The notes under the pieces are model-generated. The model did no database searches, was not told the DNA's origin, and saw only the letters and a program-made list of their open reading frames with translations. This document shows positions 1 to 7,651 of a stretch of DNA of 64,000 nt, in pieces. Every line of letters begins with the position of its first letter. Position 1 is the first letter of the stretch. A program made the translations under genes and the position numbers. The stretch is taken from NCBI RefSeq assembly GCF_004365635.1, contig NZ_SOBH01000001.1, forward strand, positions 434,001-498,000. The letters are read 5' to 3'. The stretch comes from Litoreibacter halocynthiae. GTDB lineage: Bacteria > Pseudomonadota > Alphaproteobacteria > Rhodobacterales > Rhodobacteraceae.

Positions 1-96
1 GGGCCGCCGCGGGAAGCGATGAAAGTGCCAGACTGCATATCAATAAAAGCTGTTTCATCCCCCGAATATGGGGGCAATCCCGCAACAATTCAAACC

Positions 97-1107
97 CTAG
101 AGATCAATGTCCAGCGTGACCGGAAAATGGTCCGAAGCGATAAGCAACGCTTCTCGCAGTTCTGGCGCGTTCCAGCATTCGGGATCATCAAACGGATGCC
201 AGATATGCCATTTTGGTGACTTGGCAGCCAAATCAGACGACACCATGATGTAGTCCAGCATGGCATTCAGATAGCGCTTCTCTGGCCGCACATAGAAGCG
301 CGACGTGGTTGGGCGCGCACCGAAAGGGTGGGTCATGATCTCCTGTGCGTGCGGGTCAAACAGCGTTTGCCTCGGGTCGTCGGATTGGCCCAATACAATC
401 TCCACACCCGAACGCCCAAACAGCTTCTCGTAGCCGTCCAATCCGGGGCCGTCGTTGAAGTCGCCCAGAACAATCACCGAGTCACCAGCCGTCAGATGCT
501 CGGTCACCCGCGCGCGCAACCATATACATTGCGCCAATTGCTTGCGCCGGTTCGCGATGGATATGCGCATGGCATCCGCTTCGTTTCGTGCCCCGTGCGG
601 CGCCTTTGACTTCAAATGCGCGCCGATCAACCGAAGCTCGGCGCCACTCTTGGTGGTAAACGCGACTTCCAGTGGAGGCTTGGAGAACACCACGTCATCC
701 ATTTTTGCATCAATATCGAGATCCATCCGGAACGTGTTGTCAAAATGCGGAGCAGCCTCGCTTTGTCGCGGGTCATGGACCGCGCTTACGACGTTCGGAT
801 CATAGAGCAGGGCGATTTCCTGCTGGGTGTCGTTGTCGTAGCCGATTAGCGCTTTCGTGGTGCGCAGTCCAAAATGCTCAGCAAAGTTTTCCAGCGCAAC
901 GCGACCCGAACGGCTAGGCGACGTGTCGGGGGCCTCGATCACCATAATCGCGTCAGCGTCGATTGATTGAAACACAAGCCCTAGCGCCTGTGCTTGCATG
1001 GCTTTGGTGACGTTGTAGCGCGACGACCATGTGCCGTCCTGGATCAGGTTGTTTGCGTCGTCGAACAGATAGGTGAACCATTCGACGTTATAGGTTGCAA
1101 TCCTCAT
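97..1107 (-). CDS. Endonuclease/exonuclease/phosphatase family protein
   Basis: A 336-residue protein of the DNase I-like (EEP) superfamily. These enzymes use a metal ion to hydrolyse phosphodiester or phosphomonoester bonds in nucleic acids, phosphoinositides or sphingolipids. The sequence shows the expected signatures in order: YNVEWF at the N-terminus, a central VIEAPD glutamate, GAHLKSK, GDFND, LDYIMVS and the C-terminal SDHFPV. No signal peptide is visible, so it is probably cytoplasmic. I take the ATG at 1107 as the start because it overlaps the stop of the upstream gene by four bases (ATGA) and places YNVEWF at residues 5-10. A longer reading would add 12 residues from the neighbouring gene. 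It is the last gene of a leftward operon. The substrate cannot be read from the sequence. Confidence 0.85.
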   Translation of the reverse strand: MRIATYNVEWFTYLFDDANNLIQDGTWSSRYNVTKAMQAQALGLVFQSIDADAIMVIEAPDTSPSRSGRVALENFAEHFGLRTTKALIGYDNDTQQEIALLYDPNVVSAVHDPRQSEAAPHFDNTFRMDLDIDAKMDDVVFSKPPLEVAFTTKSGAELRLIGAHLKSKAPHGARNEADAMRISIANRRKQLAQCIWLRARVTEHLTAGDSVIVLGDFNDGPGLDGYEKLFGRSGVEIVLGQSDDPRQTLFDPHAQEIMTHPFGARPTTSRFYVRPEKRYLNAMLDYIMVSSDLAAKSPKWHIWHPFDDPECWNAPELREALLIASDHFPVTLDIDL

Positions 1108-1793
1108 GCAACAGGCTCGCGCTCTGCCAAAATTTCGGCCCACGCGGCGTTGATGCGGATAAGGCGTTTTTCCGCCATCTTAACCGCTTCATGGGGCACC
1201 CCTCGTGCGGCCATCACATCCGGGTGGGTGTCCTTGACCAGTTGCCGCCAGCGCTTGCGGACGTCCTCCAAGGCCATTTCCGGCGTCGCCTCCAGCACTG
1301 CGTAGGGGTCGGGCGTCGCATCAGCCACAAACCGCGCCCGTAGGCAGCGGAATTCCGGCTCGGTAATCTTGAATATGGCCGCCACACTCAGCAAAAACTC
1401 GTCTTCCAACGGGTGGTAGCTGCCATCCGCGACGGCGATGTGGAACAGACCTTCCATCAAATCATACAAGGTCGAGTGATTGTCCTCGAACATCGTCGCA
1501 ATCTTGCGGGCGTAATCGTCAAATCCCGCCACGTCCTGACGCGCCAGATTGAAAAGCTTGGCGGCCTGTGCCTCGTCCTCTGGTGCAATTGTGAACACTT
1601 CGCGAAAGGCTGCAACTTCGTCGCGTGTGACGCGACCGTCGGCCTTTGCCATTTTGGCCCCAAGTGCAATCACCGCAATGGTAAATCCCACGCGCCGTTC
1701 GGGCGGGGTTCGAAGATGCGCGAAAACATCCGAGAGGCTTTCACCAGCGGCTAGCGCCGAGAGCGCGTTTGATATGCGGGTCCAAACTGACAT
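1104..1793 (-). CDS. TerB-like and J-domain protein (DjlA type)
   Basis: A 229-residue protein with two parts. The first two-thirds is an all-helical TerB/tellurite-resistance-like domain, with repeated acidic stretches such as KADGRVTRDE and VADGSYHPLEDE. The C-terminus is a J-domain carrying the HPD tripeptide in KDTHPDVM. J-domains stimulate the ATPase of DnaK, so this is probably a co-chaperone of the DjlA class. It lacks an obvious N-terminal membrane anchor, unlike E. coli DjlA, so I expect it to be soluble. The start is the ATG at 1793; a TTG two codons upstream is possible but less likely. It lies 32 bp after the GNAT gene and is coupled to the downstream EEP gene by an ATGA overlap. 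Confidence 0.85.
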   Translation of the reverse strand: MSVWTRISNALSALAAGESLSDVFAHLRTPPERRVGFTIAVIALGAKMAKADGRVTRDEVAAFREVFTIAPEDEAQAAKLFNLARQDVAGFDDYARKIATMFEDNHSTLYDLMEGLFHIAVADGSYHPLEDEFLLSVAAIFKITEPEFRCLRARFVADATPDPYAVLEATPEMALEDVRKRWRQLVKDTHPDVMAARGVPHEAVKMAEKRLIRINAAWAEILAEREPVA

Positions 1794-1825
1794 GGGCAAT
1801 AGGCTAAACTATTCGGTTCAGCTTG

Positions 1826-2317
1826 TCAGACAAATTTCTGCATCAGCACAAGGTCGATGAAGCGCCCGAATTTATAGCCCGCCTGAGGGATCAGCCCCAC
1901 TTTCTCAAACCCCAACTTGCCATGAAATGCGATTGCCGGCGCGTTCTCTGCGGAGATGCCTGCGATCAGGCTGTGAATGTCAGCGCCACCTGCGTGATCG
2001 TGCAACGCGTTGAACAACCGCCGTCCAAGTCCTTGCCCGCGCACAGTCGGGGAGAGGTGGATCGTGAGCTCGGCTGTGCGCGCATACCCGTCGCCCGCGC
2101 GAAACGGGCCGTATTTTGCATAACCGGCAATAACCCCATCCATATCCGCCACAAGATAAGGATCAGTCCGTCGTTGATGATCAGCCAACGCAGCGCATAA
2201 TTCGGCTTCCGTCACTTGGGTGGGGGAGAACGTAATCGTGGTTTCAGAAATGATCGGATTGAGAACGGACAATATTCCCTTGGCATCCTCTGGCCGCGCC
2301 GCGCGGATCAAGGTCAT
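1826..2317 (-). CDS. GNAT family N-acetyltransferase
   Basis: A 163-residue acetyltransferase of the GNAT fold, closest in appearance to the phosphinothricin/methionine-sulfoximine acetyltransferase (Pat) branch. The evidence is the N-terminal RAARPEDAKGI, the ISETTITFSP stretch, and the acetyl-CoA-binding loop VRGQGLGRRL at about residues 103-112, followed by NAPAIAFHGKLGFEKVG. Such enzymes transfer an acetyl group from acetyl-CoA to a small amine. The start is the ATG at 2317, which overlaps the stop of the preceding VOC gene by four bases. The frame is open further upstream, but that part lies inside the VOC gene. The substrate is unknown. Confidence 0.88.
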   Translation of the reverse strand: MTLIRAARPEDAKGILSVLNPIISETTITFSPTQVTEAELCAALADHQRRTDPYLVADMDGVIAGYAKYGPFRAGDGYARTAELTIHLSPTVRGQGLGRRLFNALHDHAGGADIHSLIAGISAENAPAIAFHGKLGFEKVGLIPQAGYKFGRFIDLVLMQKFV

Positions 2318-2937
2318 GTCAAAACGCGCCGTCCCTGTGGCGTGTCGAAACTGGCAGAAAAGCTTGGTGTCTCCGCCTCTTGAAACAACAAGGTGTCGCG
2401 CGGCAATAGCGGGGCGAGAGTTTCCGCCATCTCCGCAGCCTGCGGATGATGTAACACGACCCCGCCCAATCTGATGCCCTGATCGGGCAACAATGGTGCC
2501 GGATGCAAATCGCCATGCCATTGGATCAGCGCAGGCCCCCAGCCACTCCACGGCAAGATGCCGTCGTCTGGCACAGCCATGGACCAGCGAAAATCCCCTC
2601 GTTGCAGCGAAATTGGTCGCCCGAACCCGTCTGGAAGCGCAGCCAAGGCCGCATCAAGGTCGTCGGTGGCCAATATCCAATTCGTCAGACGCGGCGGGCC
2701 TCGGAAATTATCAAGGTTGAACCACCTTGGCCGGTTCGGCGCTTCGGCATCCGGATTGATGGCGATCGCCTCGAAATAGATCTCTGGCCCGAGCGAGAGC
2801 AGATGGTTATGCGTTCCCATTTGCGGATGCTCTCCGCGTGTCGCGAGGTCAACGCCAAACGCTTCCTCGACATGCGTGCGGCCCGCATCCAAGGTTTCAG
2901 CCGCGAGGGCGAGGTGATCTAATCTTAAAAGGTTCAT
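2314..2937 (-). CDS. VOC family (glyoxalase-like domain) protein
   Basis: A 207-residue protein that begins LLRLDHLALAAETLDAG. This is the classic start of a vicinal-oxygen-chelate or glyoxalase-like domain in which the first histidine can bind metal. A second such half starts around the GIRLGGVVLHHPQ segment, giving the two-module layout of this family. It is probably a cytoplasmic metalloenzyme or a ligand-binding relative, with no reaction assignable. The start is the ATG at 2937. The open frame runs 64 codons further upstream but crosses the divergent promoter region and the start of the opposite gene, so I reject the longer version. It is the first gene of the leftward operon. Confidence 0.75.
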   Translation of the reverse strand: MNLLRLDHLALAAETLDAGRTHVEEAFGVDLATRGEHPQMGTHNHLLSLGPEIYFEAIAINPDAEAPNRPRWFNLDNFRGPPRLTNWILATDDLDAALAALPDGFGRPISLQRGDFRWSMAVPDDGILPWSGWGPALIQWHGDLHPAPLLPDQGIRLGGVVLHHPQAAEMAETLAPLLPRDTLLFQEAETPSFSASFDTPQGRRVLT

Positions 2938-3001
2938 GGCGGCACGATAGGCGTGTCGACAGGGACTTGCCAAGAGGGCAGCGTCAGGCAACAACAACCC
3001 T

Positions 3002-3589
3002 ATGGATGATCTTAGCCAAGCCAAAGCCACCGCGCGCCAAGCCGCCTTCGCACGTCGCAGCGCAGCAAAATCGCCGGAACGCGACGCCGCTGCGATAACC
3101 AACCTTCTGGAGACAATTTTGCCCCACAAGGGCAGCGCGCTGTCCGGCTATTTGCCGATCCGCACCGAAGTGGACCCTGTTCCGGTGATGGCGGCAATGG
3201 CTGCGTGGGGGCCGGTTTGTGTGCCTGTTATCAAGTCCAAAGGCCATCCGCTGGAATTTCACCGCTGGGAGCCGGGTTGCGATATGAAAGACGGCGGGTT
3301 TGGCACTTTCATTCCGACCACGGCGGAAGTCGTCGTGCCGCAAGTTCTGATTGTTCCGCTCGTCGCATTTAACCGCAACGGTGGGCGTTTGGGCTATGGT
3401 GGCGGGTTTTACGACCGGACCCTCGAAGGGCTGCGCGCCCGCGGCAAGGTTTTCGCCATCGGCTATGCGTTCGCGGCTCAGGAAGCCGACGACATTCCGC
3501 TGGAGCCGACCGATCAACCGCTGGACGCCATCGTGACGGACGAGGGTGTGTTGCACCTCGCAGGCAATGGCCCTAGGTCTCTCGCATGA
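3002..3589 (+). CDS. 5-formyltetrahydrofolate cyclo-ligase
   Basis: A 195-residue member of the 5-FCL (MTHFS) family. It converts 5-formyl-THF to 5,10-methenyl-THF with ATP and so returns this dead-end folate to the one-carbon pool. The sequence shows the N-terminal helix with QAAFARRS, the central LSGYLPIRTEVDP, and the family signature GRLGYGGGFYDRTL near residues 128-141. The length is normal. It starts 64 bp from the divergent VOC gene, so the two share a short promoter region. In many alphaproteobacteria 6S RNA sits next to this gene, but the gap here is too short to hold one. Its stop overlaps the next start (ATGA). Confidence 0.95.
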   Translation: MDDLSQAKATARQAAFARRSAAKSPERDAAAITNLLETILPHKGSALSGYLPIRTEVDPVPVMAAMAAWGPVCVPVIKSKGHPLEFHRWEPGCDMKDGGFGTFIPTTAEVVVPQVLIVPLVAFNRNGGRLGYGGGFYDRTLEGLRARGKVFAIGYAFAAQEADDIPLEPTDQPLDAIVTDEGVLHLAGNGPRSLA

Positions 3590-4401
3590 AAATTTTGTTT
3601 CTCGGGGATGTAATGGGGCGCGCTGGGCGCGCTGCCATCGTGGATAGGTTGCCCAAATTGCGGGCGGATTGGGCGTTGGATTTTGTCGTGGTCAACGGCG
3701 AAAACGCCAGTTCCGGCGCTGGGCTGACTGCGGCCCATGCCAAGATTTTGCTCGACGCAGGTGCAGATTGTCTGACCTTGGGCGACCACGCCTTTGACCA
3801 GCGCGATATGTTGCAGTTCATCGAAAAAGAGCCGCGCATCATTCGCCCGATCAATTTCGCCAAAGATGCTCCGGGGCGTGGGCATGGCATATTCGAAGCC
3901 GGTCGGGGCCGTAAAATTCTGGTGACGCAGGTTCTGGGGCAGGTGTTCATGAAGCGCCCGTTCGAGGATCCTTTCGGGAAGCTGGAACAAGTTCTCAAAA
4001 CCCATCCGCGCGGCGGGATGGTTCAGGCGTCACTCGTGGATATTCATTGCGAAGCCACATCCGAGAAAATGGCTATGGGTCATTGGTGCGACGGGCGGGC
4101 CAGTGTCTGCGTGGGAACGCATACCCATGTGCCGACCGCTGACGCCATGATCATGCCCGAAGGCTGTGCCTATCTGTCGGATGCCGGTATGTGTGGCGAT
4201 TATCGGTCGGTGATCGGAATGGAAAAAGCCGAGCCCATGCGACGCTTTGTGACCGGTATGGTGAAGGGGCGGTTTACCCCCGCAATGGAGGAGGCGACAC
4301 TCTCCGGCCTTTACGTGGAAACCGATGATCGTACCGGTGCCGCAACCCGTATCGAGATGGTGCGTCAAGGCGGACGACTGGCACAGGCCGGCCCCGCGTG
4401 A
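3586..4401 (+). CDS. YmdB-like metallophosphoesterase (TIGR00282 family)
   Basis: A 271-residue calcineurin-like phosphoesterase of the YmdB family. Bacillus YmdB hydrolyses 2',3'-cyclic nucleotides and influences biofilm and RNA turnover. The metal-binding motifs are visible in order: LFLGDVMGRAGR at the N-terminus, VVNGENASSG, LGDHAFDQRD, and VGTHTHVPTADA with the YLSDAGMCGD segment near the end. The length matches the family. It begins at the last bases of the cyclo-ligase gene and is almost certainly translated with it. The physiological substrate in alphaproteobacteria is not established, so the cyclic-nucleotide role is by family only. Confidence 0.9.
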   Translation: MKILFLGDVMGRAGRAAIVDRLPKLRADWALDFVVVNGENASSGAGLTAAHAKILLDAGADCLTLGDHAFDQRDMLQFIEKEPRIIRPINFAKDAPGRGHGIFEAGRGRKILVTQVLGQVFMKRPFEDPFGKLEQVLKTHPRGGMVQASLVDIHCEATSEKMAMGHWCDGRASVCVGTHTHVPTADAMIMPEGCAYLSDAGMCGDYRSVIGMEKAEPMRRFVTGMVKGRFTPAMEEATLSGLYVETDDRTGAATRIEMVRQGGRLAQAGPA

Positions 4402-4414
4402 GCACGCACCTCTG

Positions 4415-5323
4415 ATGAACGAGCGTAACAGCCTCTTTGGGGCGTTGATTGTCATGGGGGCAGGCTGGGGGCTCACGCAACCGCTGGGTAAGCTCGCCGT
4501 GGAAGGCGGGTATCGCCTGTTCGGTCTGGTATTCTGGCAGGCCGTAATCTCCGGTGCGATTTTGGGACTGCTGTGCTTGCTACGCGGCAAGCCGCTGCTC
4601 TTGAACAGGGCGCAGCTTTGGGCGTGCTTGGTGATTGCCTTGGTCGGTACCGTGCTGCCCGGTGCCGCGTCATACACTGCGCTGGTTTACTTGCCGTCAG
4701 GGTTGGTTTCGATTTTGCTGTCTCTAGTGCCAATGATGGCGTTTCCGGTCGCGGTTTTGTTGGGAAATGAAAACTTCGCGTGGTCTCGGCTGACGGGCTT
4801 GGCATTGGGGCTGTGTGGCGTGTTGTTGATCGTCTTGCCCGAGGCAAGTTTGCCCGACCGCGCAATGGTCGTCTACATCCCCATCGCCCTCATCGCGCCG
4901 CTGTTCTACGCGATGGAGGGCAATTACGTCGCCCGTTGGGGCATTGCGGGGCTGGACCCGTTGAAGCTTCTTTTCGGTGCGAGCGCGATTGCAGCGCTCA
5001 TCTCGGGGCCATTGGCCGTTTGGTATGGGCAGTTCATCGACCCGTTTGGACGCCCTTATGGCCTGGCAGAGTGGGCGCTGATCGGGTCCGCAGTGATCCA
5101 TGCGGGGGTCTATTCGTCTTATGTTTGGCTTGTCGGGCGCGCGGGTCCTGTTTTTGCGGTACAGGTCAGCTATCTGGTGACGGCTTTCGGTGTCGTTTGG
5201 GCCATGTGGCTCTTGGGCGAGCGGTATTCGCTTTGGGTCTGGGCTGCCTTCGCTATACTTCTCATTGGGCTGGCGCTGGTTCAACCACGCCCGCCCTTGG
5301 ATATTGAACCAACGGAGTCCTGA
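4415..5323 (+). CDS. DMT-superfamily (EamA) transporter
   Basis: A 302-residue integral membrane protein with about ten hydrophobic segments in two repeated EamA halves. The second half begins near residue 150 at FYAMEGNYVARWG. The drug/metabolite transporter family mostly exports small metabolites or amino acids by antiport. I chose the ATG at 4415 (MNERNSLFGALIVMGAGWG), 13 bp after the phosphoesterase stop. An upstream in-frame ATG at 4325 would start inside that gene and add 30 hydrophilic residues. The stop overlaps the start of the next permease (TGATG). The substrate is unknown. Confidence 0.88.
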   Translation: MNERNSLFGALIVMGAGWGLTQPLGKLAVEGGYRLFGLVFWQAVISGAILGLLCLLRGKPLLLNRAQLWACLVIALVGTVLPGAASYTALVYLPSGLVSILLSLVPMMAFPVAVLLGNENFAWSRLTGLALGLCGVLLIVLPEASLPDRAMVVYIPIALIAPLFYAMEGNYVARWGIAGLDPLKLLFGASAIAALISGPLAVWYGQFIDPFGRPYGLAEWALIGSAVIHAGVYSSYVWLVGRAGPVFAVQVSYLVTAFGVVWAMWLLGERYSLWVWAAFAILLIGLALVQPRPPLDIEPTES

Positions 5324-7101
5324 TGGAACTTCTAGATTTGTCCCAAAATGCGCGTGCCGTGCTGGCCTTGCTTGTCGTCGTCGGCATGTTTGCGCTGTTC
5401 GTGCGCGAAACATATCCGACGGAGGTTGTCGCCATCGGCGGAGCCTCTGTCCTGCTTGCGACGGGCGTGCTGCCGTATCAAGCGGCCCTGTCAGTTCTGT
5501 CAAACCCCGCGCCATGGACCATCGCTGCGATGTTTATCATCATGGGGTCGCTGGTGCGGACAGGGGCGCTCGACTGGTTCACACGGATCGCGGACCGTAA
5601 CGCCGCAAAGCGACCTGCCTTCGCTCTGGCGGGGATGTTTGCCTTTGTGGTGATTTCCTCTGCGATCGTATCGAATACGCCTGTTGTGGTCGTGATGATC
5701 CCAGTTTTTGTGCAACTGTCGCGCACCCTCGGGGTCTCTGCGTCCAAATTGCTGATCCCTTTGTCCTATGCCGCAATATTGGGTGGCACGCTTACGCTGA
5801 TCGGGACATCGACCAACCTTCTTGTGGATGGTGTAGCGCGGGCGAACGGCCTTGCCGCGTTCACGATTTTCGAAGTGACACCCCTTGGCATCGTGCTGGT
5901 GGCATGGGGGATGTTCTATCTGCGCTTCATCGCCCCACGGCTCTTGCCGGACCGTGACAGCATGGCGATGATGCTCTCTGATCGCTCCAAGATGAAGTTC
6001 TTCACCGAGGCTGCAATTCCACCAGAGAGCAACCTGCTCGGGCGCGAAGTTCTGGATGTCCAGCTGTTCAAACGCGAAGGTGTGCGGCTGGTCGACGTTG
6101 TGCGCGGTGACACCTCTTTGCGCCGCAACTTGAAAGACGTGACCTTGCAAACGGGTGACCGCGTGGTTCTGCGCACCGAAATGACAGAGCTGTTATCCCT
6201 GCAAAACAACAAAGAGCTGAAGCGCGTGGACCAACTGTCCGCGGTCGAAACCTCAACTGTCGAGGTGCTGATCACTCCGGGTTGCAAAATGGTCGGCCGG
6301 TCGCTCGGCTCCATGCGTTTGCGCCGTCGCTACGGGGTGTATCCGCTGGCCGTGCATCGCAGAAACCAGAACATCGGGCGTCAGTTGGATGATTTGATCG
6401 TCAGGGTCGGGGACACCCTACTTCTTGAGGGCGCGCAGGAAGACATATCGCGGCTTGCAAATGATATGGAGCTGGTTGACGTCTCTCACCCGTCCGCCCG
6501 TGCGTTCCGCCGCTCTCACGCGCCGATTGCCATTGTGGCGCTGCTGGCATTGGTGGCGCTGGCAGGTTTCGGCGTTGCCCCGATCTTCCTGTTGTCCATC
6601 CTCGCGGTCGCCATCGTCCTGCTAACACGCTGCATCGACGCGGATGAAGCCTTTTCCCATGTGGACGGGCGTCTGCTGGCGTTGATCTTTTCCATGCTCG
6701 CCATTGGTGCAGCTCTCGAGGCCTCGGGCGCGGTCACTTTGATCGTAGAGGCGCTCGCCCCGTGGATGATGAACCTGCCGCCTTTCTTTGTGGTGTGGGG
6801 GATATACCTTCTCACGTCTGTGCTGACCGAGCTGGTATCCAACAACGCCGTTGCCGTGGTCGTGACACCCATCGCAATCGGGTTGGCCACTGCGATGGGG
6901 CTGGACGCACGGCCTCTGGTTGTGGCGGTTATGGTTGCGGCATCGGCAAGTTTCGCCACGCCGATTGGATACCAGACCAACATGCTGGTTTACGGCCCCG
7001 GCGGGTACCGGTTCACAGATTTCATGCGGGTGGGTATTCCGCTCAACCTGTCAATCGGGTTGCTGGCATCATTTGTTATCCCGATGATCTGGCCGCTCTG
7101 A
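5323..7101 (+). CDS. SLC13-family permease with two TrkA-C domains
   Basis: A 592-residue secondary transporter of the DASS/SLC13 (CitT) superfamily, with paired TrkA-C (RCK-C) ligand-binding domains inserted between its two membrane halves. The SNT motif expected in the first half is at S117-N118-T119, and the matching SNN in the second half is at residues 506-508. These loops bind sodium and the anionic substrate in characterised relatives. The TrkA-C modules lie at roughly residues 210-380 (LLGREVLDVQLF; MVGRSLGSMRLR). Proteins of this layout carry sulfate, dicarboxylates or other anions, and the substrate here is open. The gene is translationally coupled to the DMT gene. A second member of the family lies about 0.5 kb downstream on the other strand. 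Confidence 0.9.
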   Translation: MELLDLSQNARAVLALLVVVGMFALFVRETYPTEVVAIGGASVLLATGVLPYQAALSVLSNPAPWTIAAMFIIMGSLVRTGALDWFTRIADRNAAKRPAFALAGMFAFVVISSAIVSNTPVVVVMIPVFVQLSRTLGVSASKLLIPLSYAAILGGTLTLIGTSTNLLVDGVARANGLAAFTIFEVTPLGIVLVAWGMFYLRFIAPRLLPDRDSMAMMLSDRSKMKFFTEAAIPPESNLLGREVLDVQLFKREGVRLVDVVRGDTSLRRNLKDVTLQTGDRVVLRTEMTELLSLQNNKELKRVDQLSAVETSTVEVLITPGCKMVGRSLGSMRLRRRYGVYPLAVHRRNQNIGRQLDDLIVRVGDTLLLEGAQEDISRLANDMELVDVSHPSARAFRRSHAPIAIVALLALVALAGFGVAPIFLLSILAVAIVLLTRCIDADEAFSHVDGRLLALIFSMLAIGAALEASGAVTLIVEALAPWMMNLPPFFVVWGIYLLTSVLTELVSNNAVAVVVTPIAIGLATAMGLDARPLVVAVMVAASASFATPIGYQTNMLVYGPGGYRFTDFMRVGIPLNLSIGLLASFVIPMIWPL

Positions 7102-7191
7102 GCTACTCAATTTGCCCAGCACCAGCTTTGGGCATTCCATGCCCATGGAGAGCAGTGTAAGCTGTGGATAAGTAACACTCGCGGAGGACCT

Positions 7192-7635
7192 ATGCGCGCC
7201 ACAACCTGTAGTCTGATTGCCGTTATGGCGTTCTCGGTGTCCGGATGCGAATTCCTGCGTGATATGTTCTTTGATCGCGGCCAACCTTTCGAAACCCCTG
7301 CACCTCAGCCCGAGCGTCAAACGCGGCCCGTGCTGGTCGCGCTGGAGGCGGATGCGGTGCTGGTTGGCATGGATGACACCACCCAATGTCTGGGGGCCGC
7401 GGGCGCTGCCGGTCGTGCCAATGGCTGGACGGGAACGCTCGCAGAATGCCCTTACCCATACACCTACGAAGTGGTGTTGGCAGCTGGCACATTGCCCGGA
7501 CGGGTCGTTCTGCAAGAAGTAATCGGCCCGACGATTATCGACGAGACAGTCGTGCCATTCAGACCTTTGGCGGTCGTCACTGTTACCGACGCGATTGGCC
7601 AATCCTATCGCTTCGAGAGCAGCGCTGGCTTCTAA
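7192..7635 (+). CDS. Small predicted lipoprotein, unknown function
   Basis: A 147-residue protein with a lipoprotein signal: a short hydrophobic stretch ending in the lipobox VSGC, with the acylated cysteine at residue 19. The mature part contains two more cysteines (TTQCLG and LAECPYP), which could form a disulfide bond, and a beta-rich C-terminus. I do not recognise a family. A good ribosome-binding site (GGAGG) precedes the ATG. It lies between two oppositely oriented SLC13 permease genes, with its own 90-bp upstream gap that includes a perfect DnaA-box-like TGTGGATAA at 7163-7171. A periplasm-facing membrane-bound location is inferred. Confidence 0.7.
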   Translation: MRATTCSLIAVMAFSVSGCEFLRDMFFDRGQPFETPAPQPERQTRPVLVALEADAVLVGMDDTTQCLGAAGAAGRANGWTGTLAECPYPYTYEVVLAAGTLPGRVVLQEVIGPTIIDETVVPFRPLAVVTVTDAIGQSYRFESSAGF

Positions 7636-7651
7636 AGCGCGGCCAGCGACT

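Noticed and set aside
1-96. Small coding frames at the left edge
   Set aside because: One frame gives only six residues before a stop and could be the tail of an upstream gene; another overlaps the antisense EEP gene. Neither can be supported. A CCCCC/GGGGG hairpin at 59-74 lacks a T-tract.
2938-3001. 6S RNA next to the 5-formyl-THF cyclo-ligase gene
   Set aside because: 6S RNA is often adjacent in alphaproteobacteria, but the gap here is only 64 bp, too short for an RNA of about 160 nt.
7129-7145. TGGGCAT/ATGCCCA hairpin after the first SLC13 gene
   Set aside because: The stem is short and not followed by T residues, so I do not call it a terminator.
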